Under the pieces are notes generated by a model. The model worked only from the letters and a program-made list of their open reading frames with translations. It did no database searches and had not been told where the DNA came from. A stretch of 32,390 nt of DNA from an uncultured Synechococcaceae cyanobacterium (lineage in GTDB: Bacteria; Cyanobacteriota; Cyanobacteriia; PCC-6307; Cyanobiaceae): positions 1 through 32,390 of the forward strand of contig CACGPQ010000011.1 of NCBI GenBank assembly GCA_902574955.1, given 5' to 3'. A program made the translations under genes and the position numbers. This document shows, piece after piece, positions 1 through 8,745 of this stretch (positions are counted from its first letter, which is position 1; the number at the start of each line of letters is the position of its first letter).

Positions 1-1
1 T

Positions 2-262
2 CCAGAAAATAAAAACGATATAAATTTAGAAAAAGAAGACAAAAAATTTGATGATAAAAAAAATAAAAAAATTAAGAATCTTTCAAAAAAAAGAAAAATT
101 GAGCTTCAATCTTACAAAATAATTTTCATTTTAAAAGATGTAGATCCAAAAGATCCCACGGAAGAGTTAAGTTCCATATTGAGTAATTCTGAGGTAAATT
201 TTGAAATAGAAAAGATTGAACGTATCTTAGATTCAAAAAATAAAAGTATGAATAAAAATTAA
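2..262 (+). CDS. C-terminal fragment of an unidentified Lys/Glu/Asn-rich protein (5' truncated by window edge)
   Basis: Continuous frame from base 2 to TAA at 260-262: ...ENKNDINLEKEDKKFDDKKNKKIKNLSKKRKIELQSYKIIFILKDVDPKDPTEELSSILSNSEVNFEIEKIERILDSKNKSMNKN*. Confidence 0.6.
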   Translation, partial: PENKNDINLEKEDKKFDDKKNKKIKNLSKKRKIELQSYKIIFILKDVDPKDPTEELSSILSNSEVNFEIEKIERILDSKNKSMNKN

Positions 263-280
263 TTAAAAATATTCAACAAA

Positions 281-919
281 ATGAAAATAACAAAAAAAAT
301 TGAAGCATTAAATATTGTTGAGACCTCTTATTTAGCATCTCTTTCGTCTTTATTATGGGTTGCATTATATTATTTGCCAATTGGGGGAGCTTTATTAAGG
401 TTAATTTTACCCCTCCCAATGATCTTGTTGCACTTGAGAAGAGGAACTAAAATTGCATTGGAAGGACTTTTAATACAATTTCTACTTTTATTCATAATTA
501 TGGGTCCTGTTAGAGGAACTTTATTTTTATTTCCTTATGGGATCTTGGCTTTTTGGTTAGGTTGGTGTTGGTTTAAAGAAAAGAGTTGGAAACTTAGCTT
601 AACTGGTGGAGTTGTTATTGGAACCCTTGGCTTCTTACTAAGAGTAATAGCATTATCTACGTTGGTTGGAGATAATCTTTGGGTGTTAATTACTAGAGCG
701 AGTTATGGTTTAATAGAAAAGTTAATTGGATTATTTAATTTACCTTTATATCCCTCAATTTTGAGTATACAATTGGGTTCAATTTTATTAATAATTTTTC
801 AAGAAATAGTTTATGTTTTAACTTTACATGTAGTTGCCTATTCTCTGTTTCCTAGATTTAAATTAACCATCCCAGATCCTCCAAGATTATTAAATAGCTT
901 AGTTGATTTTAATAATTAA
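281..919 (+). CDS. DUF2232-like multi-pass membrane protein
   Basis: ORF 212 aa, several hydrophobic segments, 'LPLPMILLHLRRGTKIALEG' motif typical of the cyanobacterial DUF2232 family; directly upstream of cobT. Confidence 0.7.
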   Translation: MKITKKIEALNIVETSYLASLSSLLWVALYYLPIGGALLRLILPLPMILLHLRRGTKIALEGLLIQFLLLFIIMGPVRGTLFLFPYGILAFWLGWCWFKEKSWKLSLTGGVVIGTLGFLLRVIALSTLVGDNLWVLITRASYGLIEKLIGLFNLPLYPSILSIQLGSILLIIFQEIVYVLTLHVVAYSLFPRFKLTIPDPPRLLNSLVDFNN

Positions 920-930
920 AAAAAGTAAGA

Positions 931-2088
931 ATGTATAGTAAAGAATTAGGGATAAATTTTTTTGGTAATGAATCCAATAAAAAAAGACAACTTAATAAGA
1001 TAGAAATACTGAAAAAGAATATTAAAAATTTAAAAATATTTCTTATAATTGCTGGCACTAATACATCTCAAATTCCAGGAATTTCCGCAGCAGGTATTAA
1101 TGCAAAATCAAGGAGAACAACTGCGCTCGCAGATGCCGAATTTTTGCTTATGGGTGCTTCAAAAGATCATCAATATAAATTGCCTCTTCTCAATGCAGGA
1201 GTAACTCCGGCCCTAATCAGTCATGTTTGTTCAAAGCTTATAAACATTTATCCAGTTATTGTTCCTCTGGGAATAGGAGCAAAGCCTTATTTTAATCATT
1301 TGGTTGTAGAAGATAGTAATTTGGGCCCATCAAATTGTCTTACTACTGGTAAATCGATGACTAAAGAGAGAGTTTTAAATCTCTATGAAAAAGGTCTTGC
1401 GATAGGAAAATCCTTAAAACAACCAGTTTTAATTTCTGAATCTGTACCGGGGGGCACCACAACTGCGCAGGCAGTAATGGAAGCTTTTGGTTTGCAGGTA
1501 TCTAATTTAATAGGGAGTAGTTTATTCAAAGCTCCAAGAGAACTAAGAAGAAAAGTAGTTAAAAGAGGAATTTTCAATGCAAATTTCAAGGCTGATTTCG
1601 ACTCTTTTGATGTTGTCGCGGCGGTAGGTGATCCTTTCCAAGCTTTCTCTATGGGTCTATTAATTGGTGGCAGGTTAGCAAAACAATCTGTAATATTGTC
1701 TGGTGGAAGTCAGATGTTAGCGGTCATTTTGCTTGTATTAGAATTTTTAGATGAAAAAAATAAAGATGATTTTATTGAAGATGTTTTTATTGCGACAACT
1801 GGGTGGCTTGTGAAAGATAATTCTCTAAATGATTTAGTAAATCTAATTAATGAAACATATGATGTCAAATTATTAGGCTTAGCTAGTCCTTTAAATTTCA
1901 AATCTTCAAAATACAAAGAATTGAGGGATTATGAATTAGGGCATGTAAAAGAAGGTGTAGGTGCTGGTGGAATATCATTGTTTGCTTTCTTAGATGGATT
2001 TAAAAATGAAGAAATAGTTTCATTGTGTCAACAAAATCTGGAAATAATGAAGGGCCTAGGTCAAATTTCTTTAGAGAAGGATTGCTGA
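931..2088 (+). CDS. cobT: Nicotinate-nucleotide--dimethylbenzimidazole phosphoribosyltransferase family protein (CobT-like, cyanobacterial/archaeal type)
   Basis: 385 aa; 'AGTNTSQIPGISAAGINAKSRRTTALADAEFLLMG', 'ESVPGGTTTAQAVMEAFG', 'GVGAGG' motifs. Confidence 0.85.
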   Translation: MYSKELGINFFGNESNKKRQLNKIEILKKNIKNLKIFLIIAGTNTSQIPGISAAGINAKSRRTTALADAEFLLMGASKDHQYKLPLLNAGVTPALISHVCSKLINIYPVIVPLGIGAKPYFNHLVVEDSNLGPSNCLTTGKSMTKERVLNLYEKGLAIGKSLKQPVLISESVPGGTTTAQAVMEAFGLQVSNLIGSSLFKAPRELRRKVVKRGIFNANFKADFDSFDVVAAVGDPFQAFSMGLLIGGRLAKQSVILSGGSQMLAVILLVLEFLDEKNKDDFIEDVFIATTGWLVKDNSLNDLVNLINETYDVKLLGLASPLNFKSSKYKELRDYELGHVKEGVGAGGISLFAFLDGFKNEEIVSLCQQNLEIMKGLGQISLEKDC

Positions 2089-3087
2089 ATGTTTTCAAAA
2101 TTTGCAACCAGAAGAGAATTTTTAAATTGTGGTAAGATTTCTCTTTTATTTTTCTTAAACTCTTGCAGTAATCTACCTAATAAAGTAAAAATTGCATTAC
2201 AAAATTCTTTTTATCCAGAATCTTTTAAAGATACGATTCCAAAAGATTGGAAGCAGGAAAAAATTAATTTTGAAAATATTCGGCTACAAAAAAATAGAAA
2301 CGCAATTTTCAATTCTGATTTTACTTTAATAAATGATGGATGGATTTCTAGTATAGATTTTTCAGAATTTGAAAAAATAAATGAATTTGCACTGTTCGAA
2401 AATTTGGATATGAGGTCGATAGATTTTTTGGGAAGTTTTAATCAAAATCAGAGGAGTAAATTATTTCCTATTGGCGTAGTACCCTATACAATTATCATTA
2501 AAAATAATAAAGAATTAATAAATTCAGCCAGAACATCTTGGGATTTTCTTCTTTCTAAAAAATTAACTGGGAAAATTATTTTTCCACAAAGTCCCAGAAT
2601 AATATTGTCAATTGCTCAAAAAATTAATTCATCTAATTCTTTAAAAAAAATCAAAAGCCAAGCAATGTTATTTGATGATAAAAATATGCTCAATTGGTTG
2701 ATTAATTCTGATGCTATTGTCGCAATAGTTCCTTATAGTCTTTGTTCAAAATATTTAAAAATAGATCCAAGACTTTCTTTAGTCTTCCCAAGCCAAGGCG
2801 TACCTTTGATGTGGCATTTTCTACTTAGTAGATCAAATCTAAATAATGAAATATTAATTAAATGGATTAAATCCTTAGAAAATAAATCAATAGTAGATAA
2901 ATTAGTAAGCCAAGGTTGGTACCTACCATTCAATAGTGATTATGTGCAAAGTAAATATAAATCTGAAATGTTCCCCATCTTAGGACCTTCTGAGAAATGT
3001 TGGGAAAATAGTTGGTCTTTCCCTGTCTTAACAAATGAACAAAAAATTAATTTTAAAAATATCTGGAATGAGTCCTTATCCCCATAA
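2089..3087 (+). CDS. PotD-like periplasmic substrate-binding (lipo)protein with a Tat-like N-terminus
   Basis: 332 aa; N-terminus MFSKFATRREFLNCGKISLLFFLNSCSN contains TRREFL plus an LNSC lipobox; body resembles spermidine/putrescine-type binding proteins ('FPIGVVPYTIIIKNN...SWDFLLSKKLTGKI'); ATG directly abuts the cobT stop. Confidence 0.6.
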   Translation: MFSKFATRREFLNCGKISLLFFLNSCSNLPNKVKIALQNSFYPESFKDTIPKDWKQEKINFENIRLQKNRNAIFNSDFTLINDGWISSIDFSEFEKINEFALFENLDMRSIDFLGSFNQNQRSKLFPIGVVPYTIIIKNNKELINSARTSWDFLLSKKLTGKIIFPQSPRIILSIAQKINSSNSLKKIKSQAMLFDDKNMLNWLINSDAIVAIVPYSLCSKYLKIDPRLSLVFPSQGVPLMWHFLLSRSNLNNEILIKWIKSLENKSIVDKLVSQGWYLPFNSDYVQSKYKSEMFPILGPSEKCWENSWSFPVLTNEQKINFKNIWNESLSP

Positions 3088-4218
3088 TCTTTTTGTAGGA
3101 TTTTCAATTAATAAGTTATGAGTTTCCTTTAATAAATTTGGTATATCTAATTTACTTGGACATTTAGGAACACATTCATTACATTCTTGACAATATGAGG
3201 AATTTTTTTCTTCCCACCAGTGGCCAGCTTTTCCTATTAAATTGTATCTTTCTTTTGAAAATTCTAATTGGCCATAACCAATAGATATATTTCTTAAACG
3301 AAGTATTTCTGGAATAGGCACTTCATTTGGGCATGGAAGACAACATCTACATTGTTCACATTTGGTTGAGTTTAATCTTTCATTAGAAACTGCCTCAATT
3401 TTATTCAGGGCGCTTTTTTCAAGTTTTGTAAGCTTTTCGAATGAGTTTCTAAGTTTATGCGCAAATTCAAAATCTTTTTTGTTTGTCGCCCCTAAGGACA
3501 AAGTTGTAATGCCTTTTGCCAGCAGAAATCGATACGCTAATTCTAATGGATGAAAAGGCTTAGAGGCCTCTATCAAAATATCACTTGGAGAATACAATTT
3601 ACCGCCTTTATCAGCAGGTGATATTGCTAAAACTCCCATACCTTTTTTTATAGCTTCCTCTGCTAAAGCAATCTTAGATTGATCTAAATAATGTAAATGA
3701 AGACTACAAAAAGTAAAAACTTCACAGTTAATTGCATCTTTAATTAGTGAATAACTTCCGTGAGAACTAAAACCAACTTGATCAACTAGTTCCTTCTCAA
3801 GTATCCAAGATATGAATTTCTTACCCTCTCCAGCAAGAACCCAATCTAGATGTTGTTTTAAGTTGAGTCCGTGAATTGCAAGATTATTAATTTTCTCGCG
3901 ATTTAAATTTTTAAGAGACTTTTTAAAATTATTTTTTAAAAAGTCAAAATCACCCTTTGGTAAAACTTTGGAAGTAATCACCCAATTTTTTTCTTTTATA
4001 TTCTTTTCTATTGCTAATTTTTTTATTGAATTTCCAATAAGTGATTCAGCATCACCATAAGAGGGTGCTGTTTCTATATGGTTAATTCCTACATAATATG
4101 CATTTTTTATTATGCTATACATTTTTTCAAGACTTTCAGTTGCTCGCATTGTCCCTAAAGTGAATAAGCTCACTTTCTCCCCTTTACCAAATGATCTTTT
4201 TTGTGAATTAATAATCAT
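3076..4218 (-). CDS. Aldo/keto reductase with C-terminal double 4Fe-4S ferredoxin-like domain
   Basis: 380 aa; AKR barrel 'GINHIETAPSYGDAESLIG', 'VGFSSHG'; two cysteine motifs CEQCRCCLPCP and CQECNECVPKCP. Confidence 0.85.
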   Translation of the reverse strand: MIINSQKRSFGKGEKVSLFTLGTMRATESLEKMYSIIKNAYYVGINHIETAPSYGDAESLIGNSIKKLAIEKNIKEKNWVITSKVLPKGDFDFLKNNFKKSLKNLNREKINNLAIHGLNLKQHLDWVLAGEGKKFISWILEKELVDQVGFSSHGSYSLIKDAINCEVFTFCSLHLHYLDQSKIALAEEAIKKGMGVLAISPADKGGKLYSPSDILIEASKPFHPLELAYRFLLAKGITTLSLGATNKKDFEFAHKLRNSFEKLTKLEKSALNKIEAVSNERLNSTKCEQCRCCLPCPNEVPIPEILRLRNISIGYGQLEFSKERYNLIGKAGHWWEEKNSSYCQECNECVPKCPSKLDIPNLLKETHNLLIENPTKRLWG

Positions 4219-4330
4219 CTAAATATGATCAATTTCTTTTTATTTACTCTTTAATTTATTTATAGTTGAAAATCATTTAAAGTAAATTAAAGTAAATACA
4301 AAATTTTGCAAAAATATTTTTCTTAAATCT

Positions 4331-4984
4331 ATGTTTACAGGAATAATTCAATCAGTTGGAAAACTAAGACAAGAAAAAAATATTTTAGAAATTGAAATTC
4401 TAGATAATTTATTTGATATGGCAATCGGTGATAGCATAGCTGTTGATGGAATTTGTTTGACAGTTAAAGAGATTTTTCAAAATAAATTTACTGTTGATGT
4501 TAGTGAGGAGACATTACAAAAAACGACTTTAGGAGTAAAGTCTAACCTTAATCAGATTGTTAACTTAGAACCCGCTCTTAGAGTGTCTGACCGTCTAGGA
4601 GGGCATATAGTCAGCGGACATGTTGATGGCCTTGGAACAGTTGAGAATATAGAAAAATTAGAGAAATCTTGGCTATTATCAATAAAGTGGAAAAATAATA
4701 ATTTTTCAAAATATGTAGTTAATAAAGGGAGTATTTGTGTAAATGGTATAAGTCTTACGATTGCAAAATATGAGGAAGAAGGAGAAATATTTACTATTGC
4801 GATAATTCCTCATACTTGGCATAACACAAATCTGAATAAATTAAATATCGGTGACAGCGTAAACCTTGAGGCAGATGCACTAATTAAATATGTAGAGAAG
4901 TTACTTTTATTTAATAAAAATAGTAATCAAGATTTATCTTCAAATAATATTTCTTCCGAGTGGCTTAAAGAAAACGGTTGGTAA
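4331..4984 (+). CDS. ribE: Riboflavin synthase alpha chain
   Basis: 217 aa; MFTGIIQSVGKL start, 'SIAVDGICLTV' and 'LGGHIVSGHVDGLG' lumazine-binding repeats. Confidence 0.95.
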   Translation: MFTGIIQSVGKLRQEKNILEIEILDNLFDMAIGDSIAVDGICLTVKEIFQNKFTVDVSEETLQKTTLGVKSNLNQIVNLEPALRVSDRLGGHIVSGHVDGLGTVENIEKLEKSWLLSIKWKNNNFSKYVVNKGSICVNGISLTIAKYEEEGEIFTIAIIPHTWHNTNLNKLNIGDSVNLEADALIKYVEKLLLFNKNSNQDLSSNNISSEWLKENGW

Positions 4985-4994
4985 AATATATTTT

Positions 4995-5348
4995 TTAATT
5001 TAATGGAATCAGATAAATTGTTTTTGATTCTTTTTTCAGATCGATTTTAAATTCCCGACCAGGTTCTATACCTAATTTTTTGGTGTAGGCATGACCAATT
5101 AATAGGTTCCCATTGCCATGAACTTTAGTTTTGAATTCTGTCTGTCTGCCTCTTGAAGCTCTATTACCATTTTTCCCCTGACGACCATTTCCTATTTTGT
5201 AACCCTTAGCTTCAATAAGCGCCCTATAAAAACTTTTTCTTAATATTCTTCCACTAGGACCTACGTACCCACAACCTTTTGCTATCTCATCTTCAGATTT
5301 TTTACTTAATAATTTTGCTTTTTCAAGAAGTTCTTTTCCTTCTAGCAT
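4995..5348 (-). CDS. cyAbrB-family transcriptional regulator
   Basis: 117 aa; 'GRILRKSFYRALIEAKGYKIG...RGRQTEFKTKVHGNGNLLIGHAYTKKLGIEPGREFKI' characteristic of cyanobacterial AbrB-like proteins. Confidence 0.85.
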   Translation of the reverse strand: MLEGKELLEKAKLLSKKSEDEIAKGCGYVGPSGRILRKSFYRALIEAKGYKIGNGRQGKNGNRASRGRQTEFKTKVHGNGNLLIGHAYTKKLGIEPGREFKIDLKKESKTIYLIPLN

Positions 5349-5446
5349 TATCTGACAAATTTCTAATTATATATTCTTACTAAAAAGGAGAACTGTGGCA
5401 ATATAAATTAATAAAAAATATATTTAATTTTTTTAAATTTAGTTTT

Positions 5447-6049
5447 TTATAAAAGATACAAAATAATAAATAAAACAACCCATATTCCATCTACAAAATG
5501 CCAGTACAATTCAACAGCTTCCAATGGAAACATATTTTGACTGGTTAATCTTCCGCCATTGATTCTCGATTGCCAGGCAATAATTAAAATCATTAAAGTG
5601 CCTAAAGTGACATGTAATCCATGAAAACCAGTAAGAGCATAAAAAGTACTTGCAAATAAATTATCGGTTAATCCAAAAGGTAAATGAAAATATTCAAATA
5701 ATTGACATATTAAAAATATAATTCCAAGAAAAGCAGTAATAAATAGCCATTTTTGGGAATCAGAGTTTTTATCTTTTAAAAGTGCTTTGCCTGCTTTATG
5801 GAAAGTCGCACTACTAATAAGTAACAAAATTGTGTTGAGTGTAGGTATTGGGAGTTCTAATTCATAAATAGCACCATCAGGTAATGGATTAACTGCTTTA
5901 TAAGTTAAATAAGCAGCAAAGAATCCAGCAAAAGTCATTCCGTCCGCAATTAGGAAGGTTATAAGACCAAACATTCTGAAGTCTTCATGTGTTTCATTAA
6001 ATTCAGAATTATTTTTTTGAATTTCTTTTGAGCTATCTAGTGTTGTCAT
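5447..6049 (-). CDS. ctaE: Cytochrome c oxidase subunit III
   Basis: 200 aa; 'FGLITFLIADGMTFAGFFAAYLTYKAVNP', 'TGFHGLHVTLGTLMILI', 'ELYWHFVDGIWVVLFIILYL'. Confidence 0.95.
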   Translation of the reverse strand: MTTLDSSKEIQKNNSEFNETHEDFRMFGLITFLIADGMTFAGFFAAYLTYKAVNPLPDGAIYELELPIPTLNTILLLISSATFHKAGKALLKDKNSDSQKWLFITAFLGIIFLICQLFEYFHLPFGLTDNLFASTFYALTGFHGLHVTLGTLMILIIAWQSRINGGRLTSQNMFPLEAVELYWHFVDGIWVVLFIILYLL

Positions 6050-6055
6050 ATGTTT

Positions 6056-7681
6056 TTATTTTTGTTCAGAAATTTCTTTACCATAACCATAAGGCTCTTC
6101 AACTAATGGAGCTTCTCCTTCCCAATTTTCAACTGGAGGTGGAGAAGATGTTAACCATTCAGGTGTAAGAGCATTCCAAGGGTTATCTCCAGCACTTTTT
6201 CCATTTCTCACACTTAGGAATACGTTAATTAAGAAAGGAATTGTACTTATAGCCATCAAAAGAGCCCCAAGGCTACTAATTTGATTAACGAACTGGAATT
6301 GAGGATCATATTCTGCAACTCTTCTGGGCATTCCATTTAAACCAAGCCAATGTTGAGGAGCAAAGCACAAGTTAAATCCAATAAAAGTAATGATAAAGTG
6401 TAAAATTCCTAATTTTTCATTGAGCATTTTCCCAGTTACTTTGGGGAACCAATGATAAATTGAAGAGAAAATAATAAAAACAGTCCCTCCATAAACTATG
6501 TAATGAAAATGGGCTACAACGAAATAGGTATCATGTACGTGAATATCGAAAGGTACCTGTGCCAAAGCAACTCCTGTAATACCTCCAAAAACAAAATTTA
6601 TAATAAATCCGCAAGAGAATAACATTGCACTATTGATGGAAATTTTACCTCCCCATAATGTTGCAACCCAATTGAAAAATTTTATACCCGTCGGAACAGC
6701 AATAAATGCTGTGGCGATAGTAAAAAATAATCTCATCCAAGGGGGTGTTCCACTCGTAAACATGTGATGCGCCCAAACAACTAAACCTAAAACTACTATC
6801 CCCATTATTGAAAAAACCATTGTTGTATATCCAAAAAGTGGTTTTCTAGCATGTACAGGAAGTATTTCACTAACTAAACCAAAGGCAGGAAGGACCATAA
6901 TATATACAGCTGGATGAGAATAAAACCAAAATAAATGCTGATAAACTACGACATTGCCACCTAAAACAGGATTGAAAAAACCTGTATTAGCGATGATATC
7001 GAAGCTAAGTAGAATTAAAGTACCTGCTAAAACAGGAGTTGACAAAACAACTAATAGACTTGTCCCTAGCATTGCCCAACAATACATTGGCAATTGCATA
7101 AGTTTTAATCCTGGCCTTCTTAATTTGATAATGGTAGCGATAAAGTTTATTCCACCAAATATAGAACTGCCTCCAAGTAATAGAACGCTCAGAATCCAAA
7201 TAATTTGTCCTGATTGAGGAGTAGTTATGCTCAAAGGAGGATAAGCCGTCCATCCAGCCTGAGCAGCACCCTCAACAAAATAGCTTGCTACCAGCATCAA
7301 ACCTGAAGGAGGGATTAACCAAAAAGCTACAGCATTCAATCTTGGGAATGCCATATCTCTAGCGCCTACATAAAATGGAATTAAATAATTTCCAAAAGCA
7401 CCGTTAACTACAGGCACTATCCATAGGAAAATCATTATTGTTCCATGTAGGGTTAAAACTTGGTTATAGACATCTCTCGGCATAAAGTCAGACATCGGAC
7501 TAGCTAGTTCAATTCTTATAGCGCTAGCTAAGGTTCCTCCTATTAAATAGAAGAGAAAACCGCAGACTAAGTATTGTATCCCAATTACTTTATGATCAAG
7601 GCTAAAACTAAAGTATCTAAGCCAGCCTTTAGGTTGAAGACTTTCATTATTAGTTTTTTGTGGATCAATTGATATTGTCAT
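6056..7681 (-). CDS. ctaD: Cytochrome c oxidase subunit I
   Basis: 541 aa; 'HLFWFYSHPAVYIMVLPAFG', 'VWAHHMFTSG', 'HVHDTYFVVAHFHYIVYGG' heme/CuB ligands. Confidence 0.97.
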   Translation of the reverse strand: MTISIDPQKTNNESLQPKGWLRYFSFSLDHKVIGIQYLVCGFLFYLIGGTLASAIRIELASPMSDFMPRDVYNQVLTLHGTIMIFLWIVPVVNGAFGNYLIPFYVGARDMAFPRLNAVAFWLIPPSGLMLVASYFVEGAAQAGWTAYPPLSITTPQSGQIIWILSVLLLGGSSIFGGINFIATIIKLRRPGLKLMQLPMYCWAMLGTSLLVVLSTPVLAGTLILLSFDIIANTGFFNPVLGGNVVVYQHLFWFYSHPAVYIMVLPAFGLVSEILPVHARKPLFGYTTMVFSIMGIVVLGLVVWAHHMFTSGTPPWMRLFFTIATAFIAVPTGIKFFNWVATLWGGKISINSAMLFSCGFIINFVFGGITGVALAQVPFDIHVHDTYFVVAHFHYIVYGGTVFIIFSSIYHWFPKVTGKMLNEKLGILHFIITFIGFNLCFAPQHWLGLNGMPRRVAEYDPQFQFVNQISSLGALLMAISTIPFLINVFLSVRNGKSAGDNPWNALTPEWLTSSPPPVENWEGEAPLVEEPYGYGKEISEQK

Positions 7682-8571
7682 AAATTTACCTCTGGTTTTT
7701 TATTTTTGTTAAACCATTCGTTGTAATCAGATTCTTCTTCAACAATTATGGAGGCTCTCATTCCTCCATGATATGGACCACATAATTCTGCGCAAATTAT
7801 CGGATATTTTCCTACTTTTGTTGGAGTGAAATTTAGAATAGTCGGCTGTCCAGGAATAATATCCTGTTTAATTCTGAACTCTGGTACCCAAAAAGCATGA
7901 ATCACATCTTTGGATTCCATTTTCATTGATACTTTTTGATCAACAGGAACGTGTAGTTCTCCTGATATGAAATTGCCCTTGGGATAATTGAATAGAAATG
8001 CAAATTGCATAGCTGAAACTTCAATTGATAAATTATCTATTGCTATTTCATTATCAGAAGTTTGACTTATTCCAGCCCATATTTTTTCAGTGTTAGAACT
8101 CATCATTTCGTGGTTATGATTTAGTTCTTTCATCCCTCCCATTCGATCGTAGATGTTATAGCTATATAAACCTATTAATAAAACAATTATTGAAGGGATA
8201 ATTGTCCATACGATTTCTAAGCTTAAATTTCCCTCTAAAGCTATACCATCGCCTATCTGATCATTTCTTTTCCTAAACTTAAATAAGCTATAAATAACAG
8301 CTATTGTCATTCCTATAAAAATAATTAATCCAATGATGAAAAGAATTTTAAAAAGTTCATCATAAATTGGTGCATTAATACTTGCTTCCACTGGAAGCAA
8401 ATTTACATTAAAACCAATCCAAAAAGATATAGCAAAAACGAGCGAAATAATTAGTATTAAATAAATGTTTTTATTTAACAATTGGTCTCTAATAATTTGT
8501 ATTAATATCCCCAAGATATTCAATTTTTCTAATCCTGCATCCTTTGTTAAAAGAAAAACATTTAAATTCAC
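7678..8571 (-). CDS. ctaC: Cytochrome c oxidase subunit II
   Basis: 297 aa; intact CuA motif 'CAELCGPYHGGM', 'DVIHAFWVPEFRIKQDIIPG'; stop overlaps ctaD start by 4 bp. Confidence 0.95.
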   Translation of the reverse strand: MNLNVFLLTKDAGLEKLNILGILIQIIRDQLLNKNIYLILIISLVFAISFWIGFNVNLLPVEASINAPIYDELFKILFIIGLIIFIGMTIAVIYSLFKFRKRNDQIGDGIALEGNLSLEIVWTIIPSIIVLLIGLYSYNIYDRMGGMKELNHNHEMMSSNTEKIWAGISQTSDNEIAIDNLSIEVSAMQFAFLFNYPKGNFISGELHVPVDQKVSMKMESKDVIHAFWVPEFRIKQDIIPGQPTILNFTPTKVGKYPIICAELCGPYHGGMRASIIVEEESDYNEWFNKNKKPEVNL

Positions 8572-8745
8572 AACTTCTTAAGATTTTTGAAATAAAAGTC
8601 GTATTATTAATAACTTTTTAGAATTAATTGTCAGGGAAAAAAGATTAAATTAGTAAATTATTTTTTAAATTAAACATATTAATTTTTAATTAATGTTTGG
8701 TTTTTTGAATCTAATTTATTATGCAAAATAATAGGTTTTATCCAT

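Noticed and set aside
4983-4994. AAAATATATTTT palindrome after ribE as a terminator
   Set aside because: Short AT-only palindrome with no loop, expected by chance at this base composition.
6954-7253. ORFs 6954-7217 (+) and 7005-7253 (-) inside ctaD
   Set aside because: Fully contained in the highly conserved ctaD frame, no recognisable domain.
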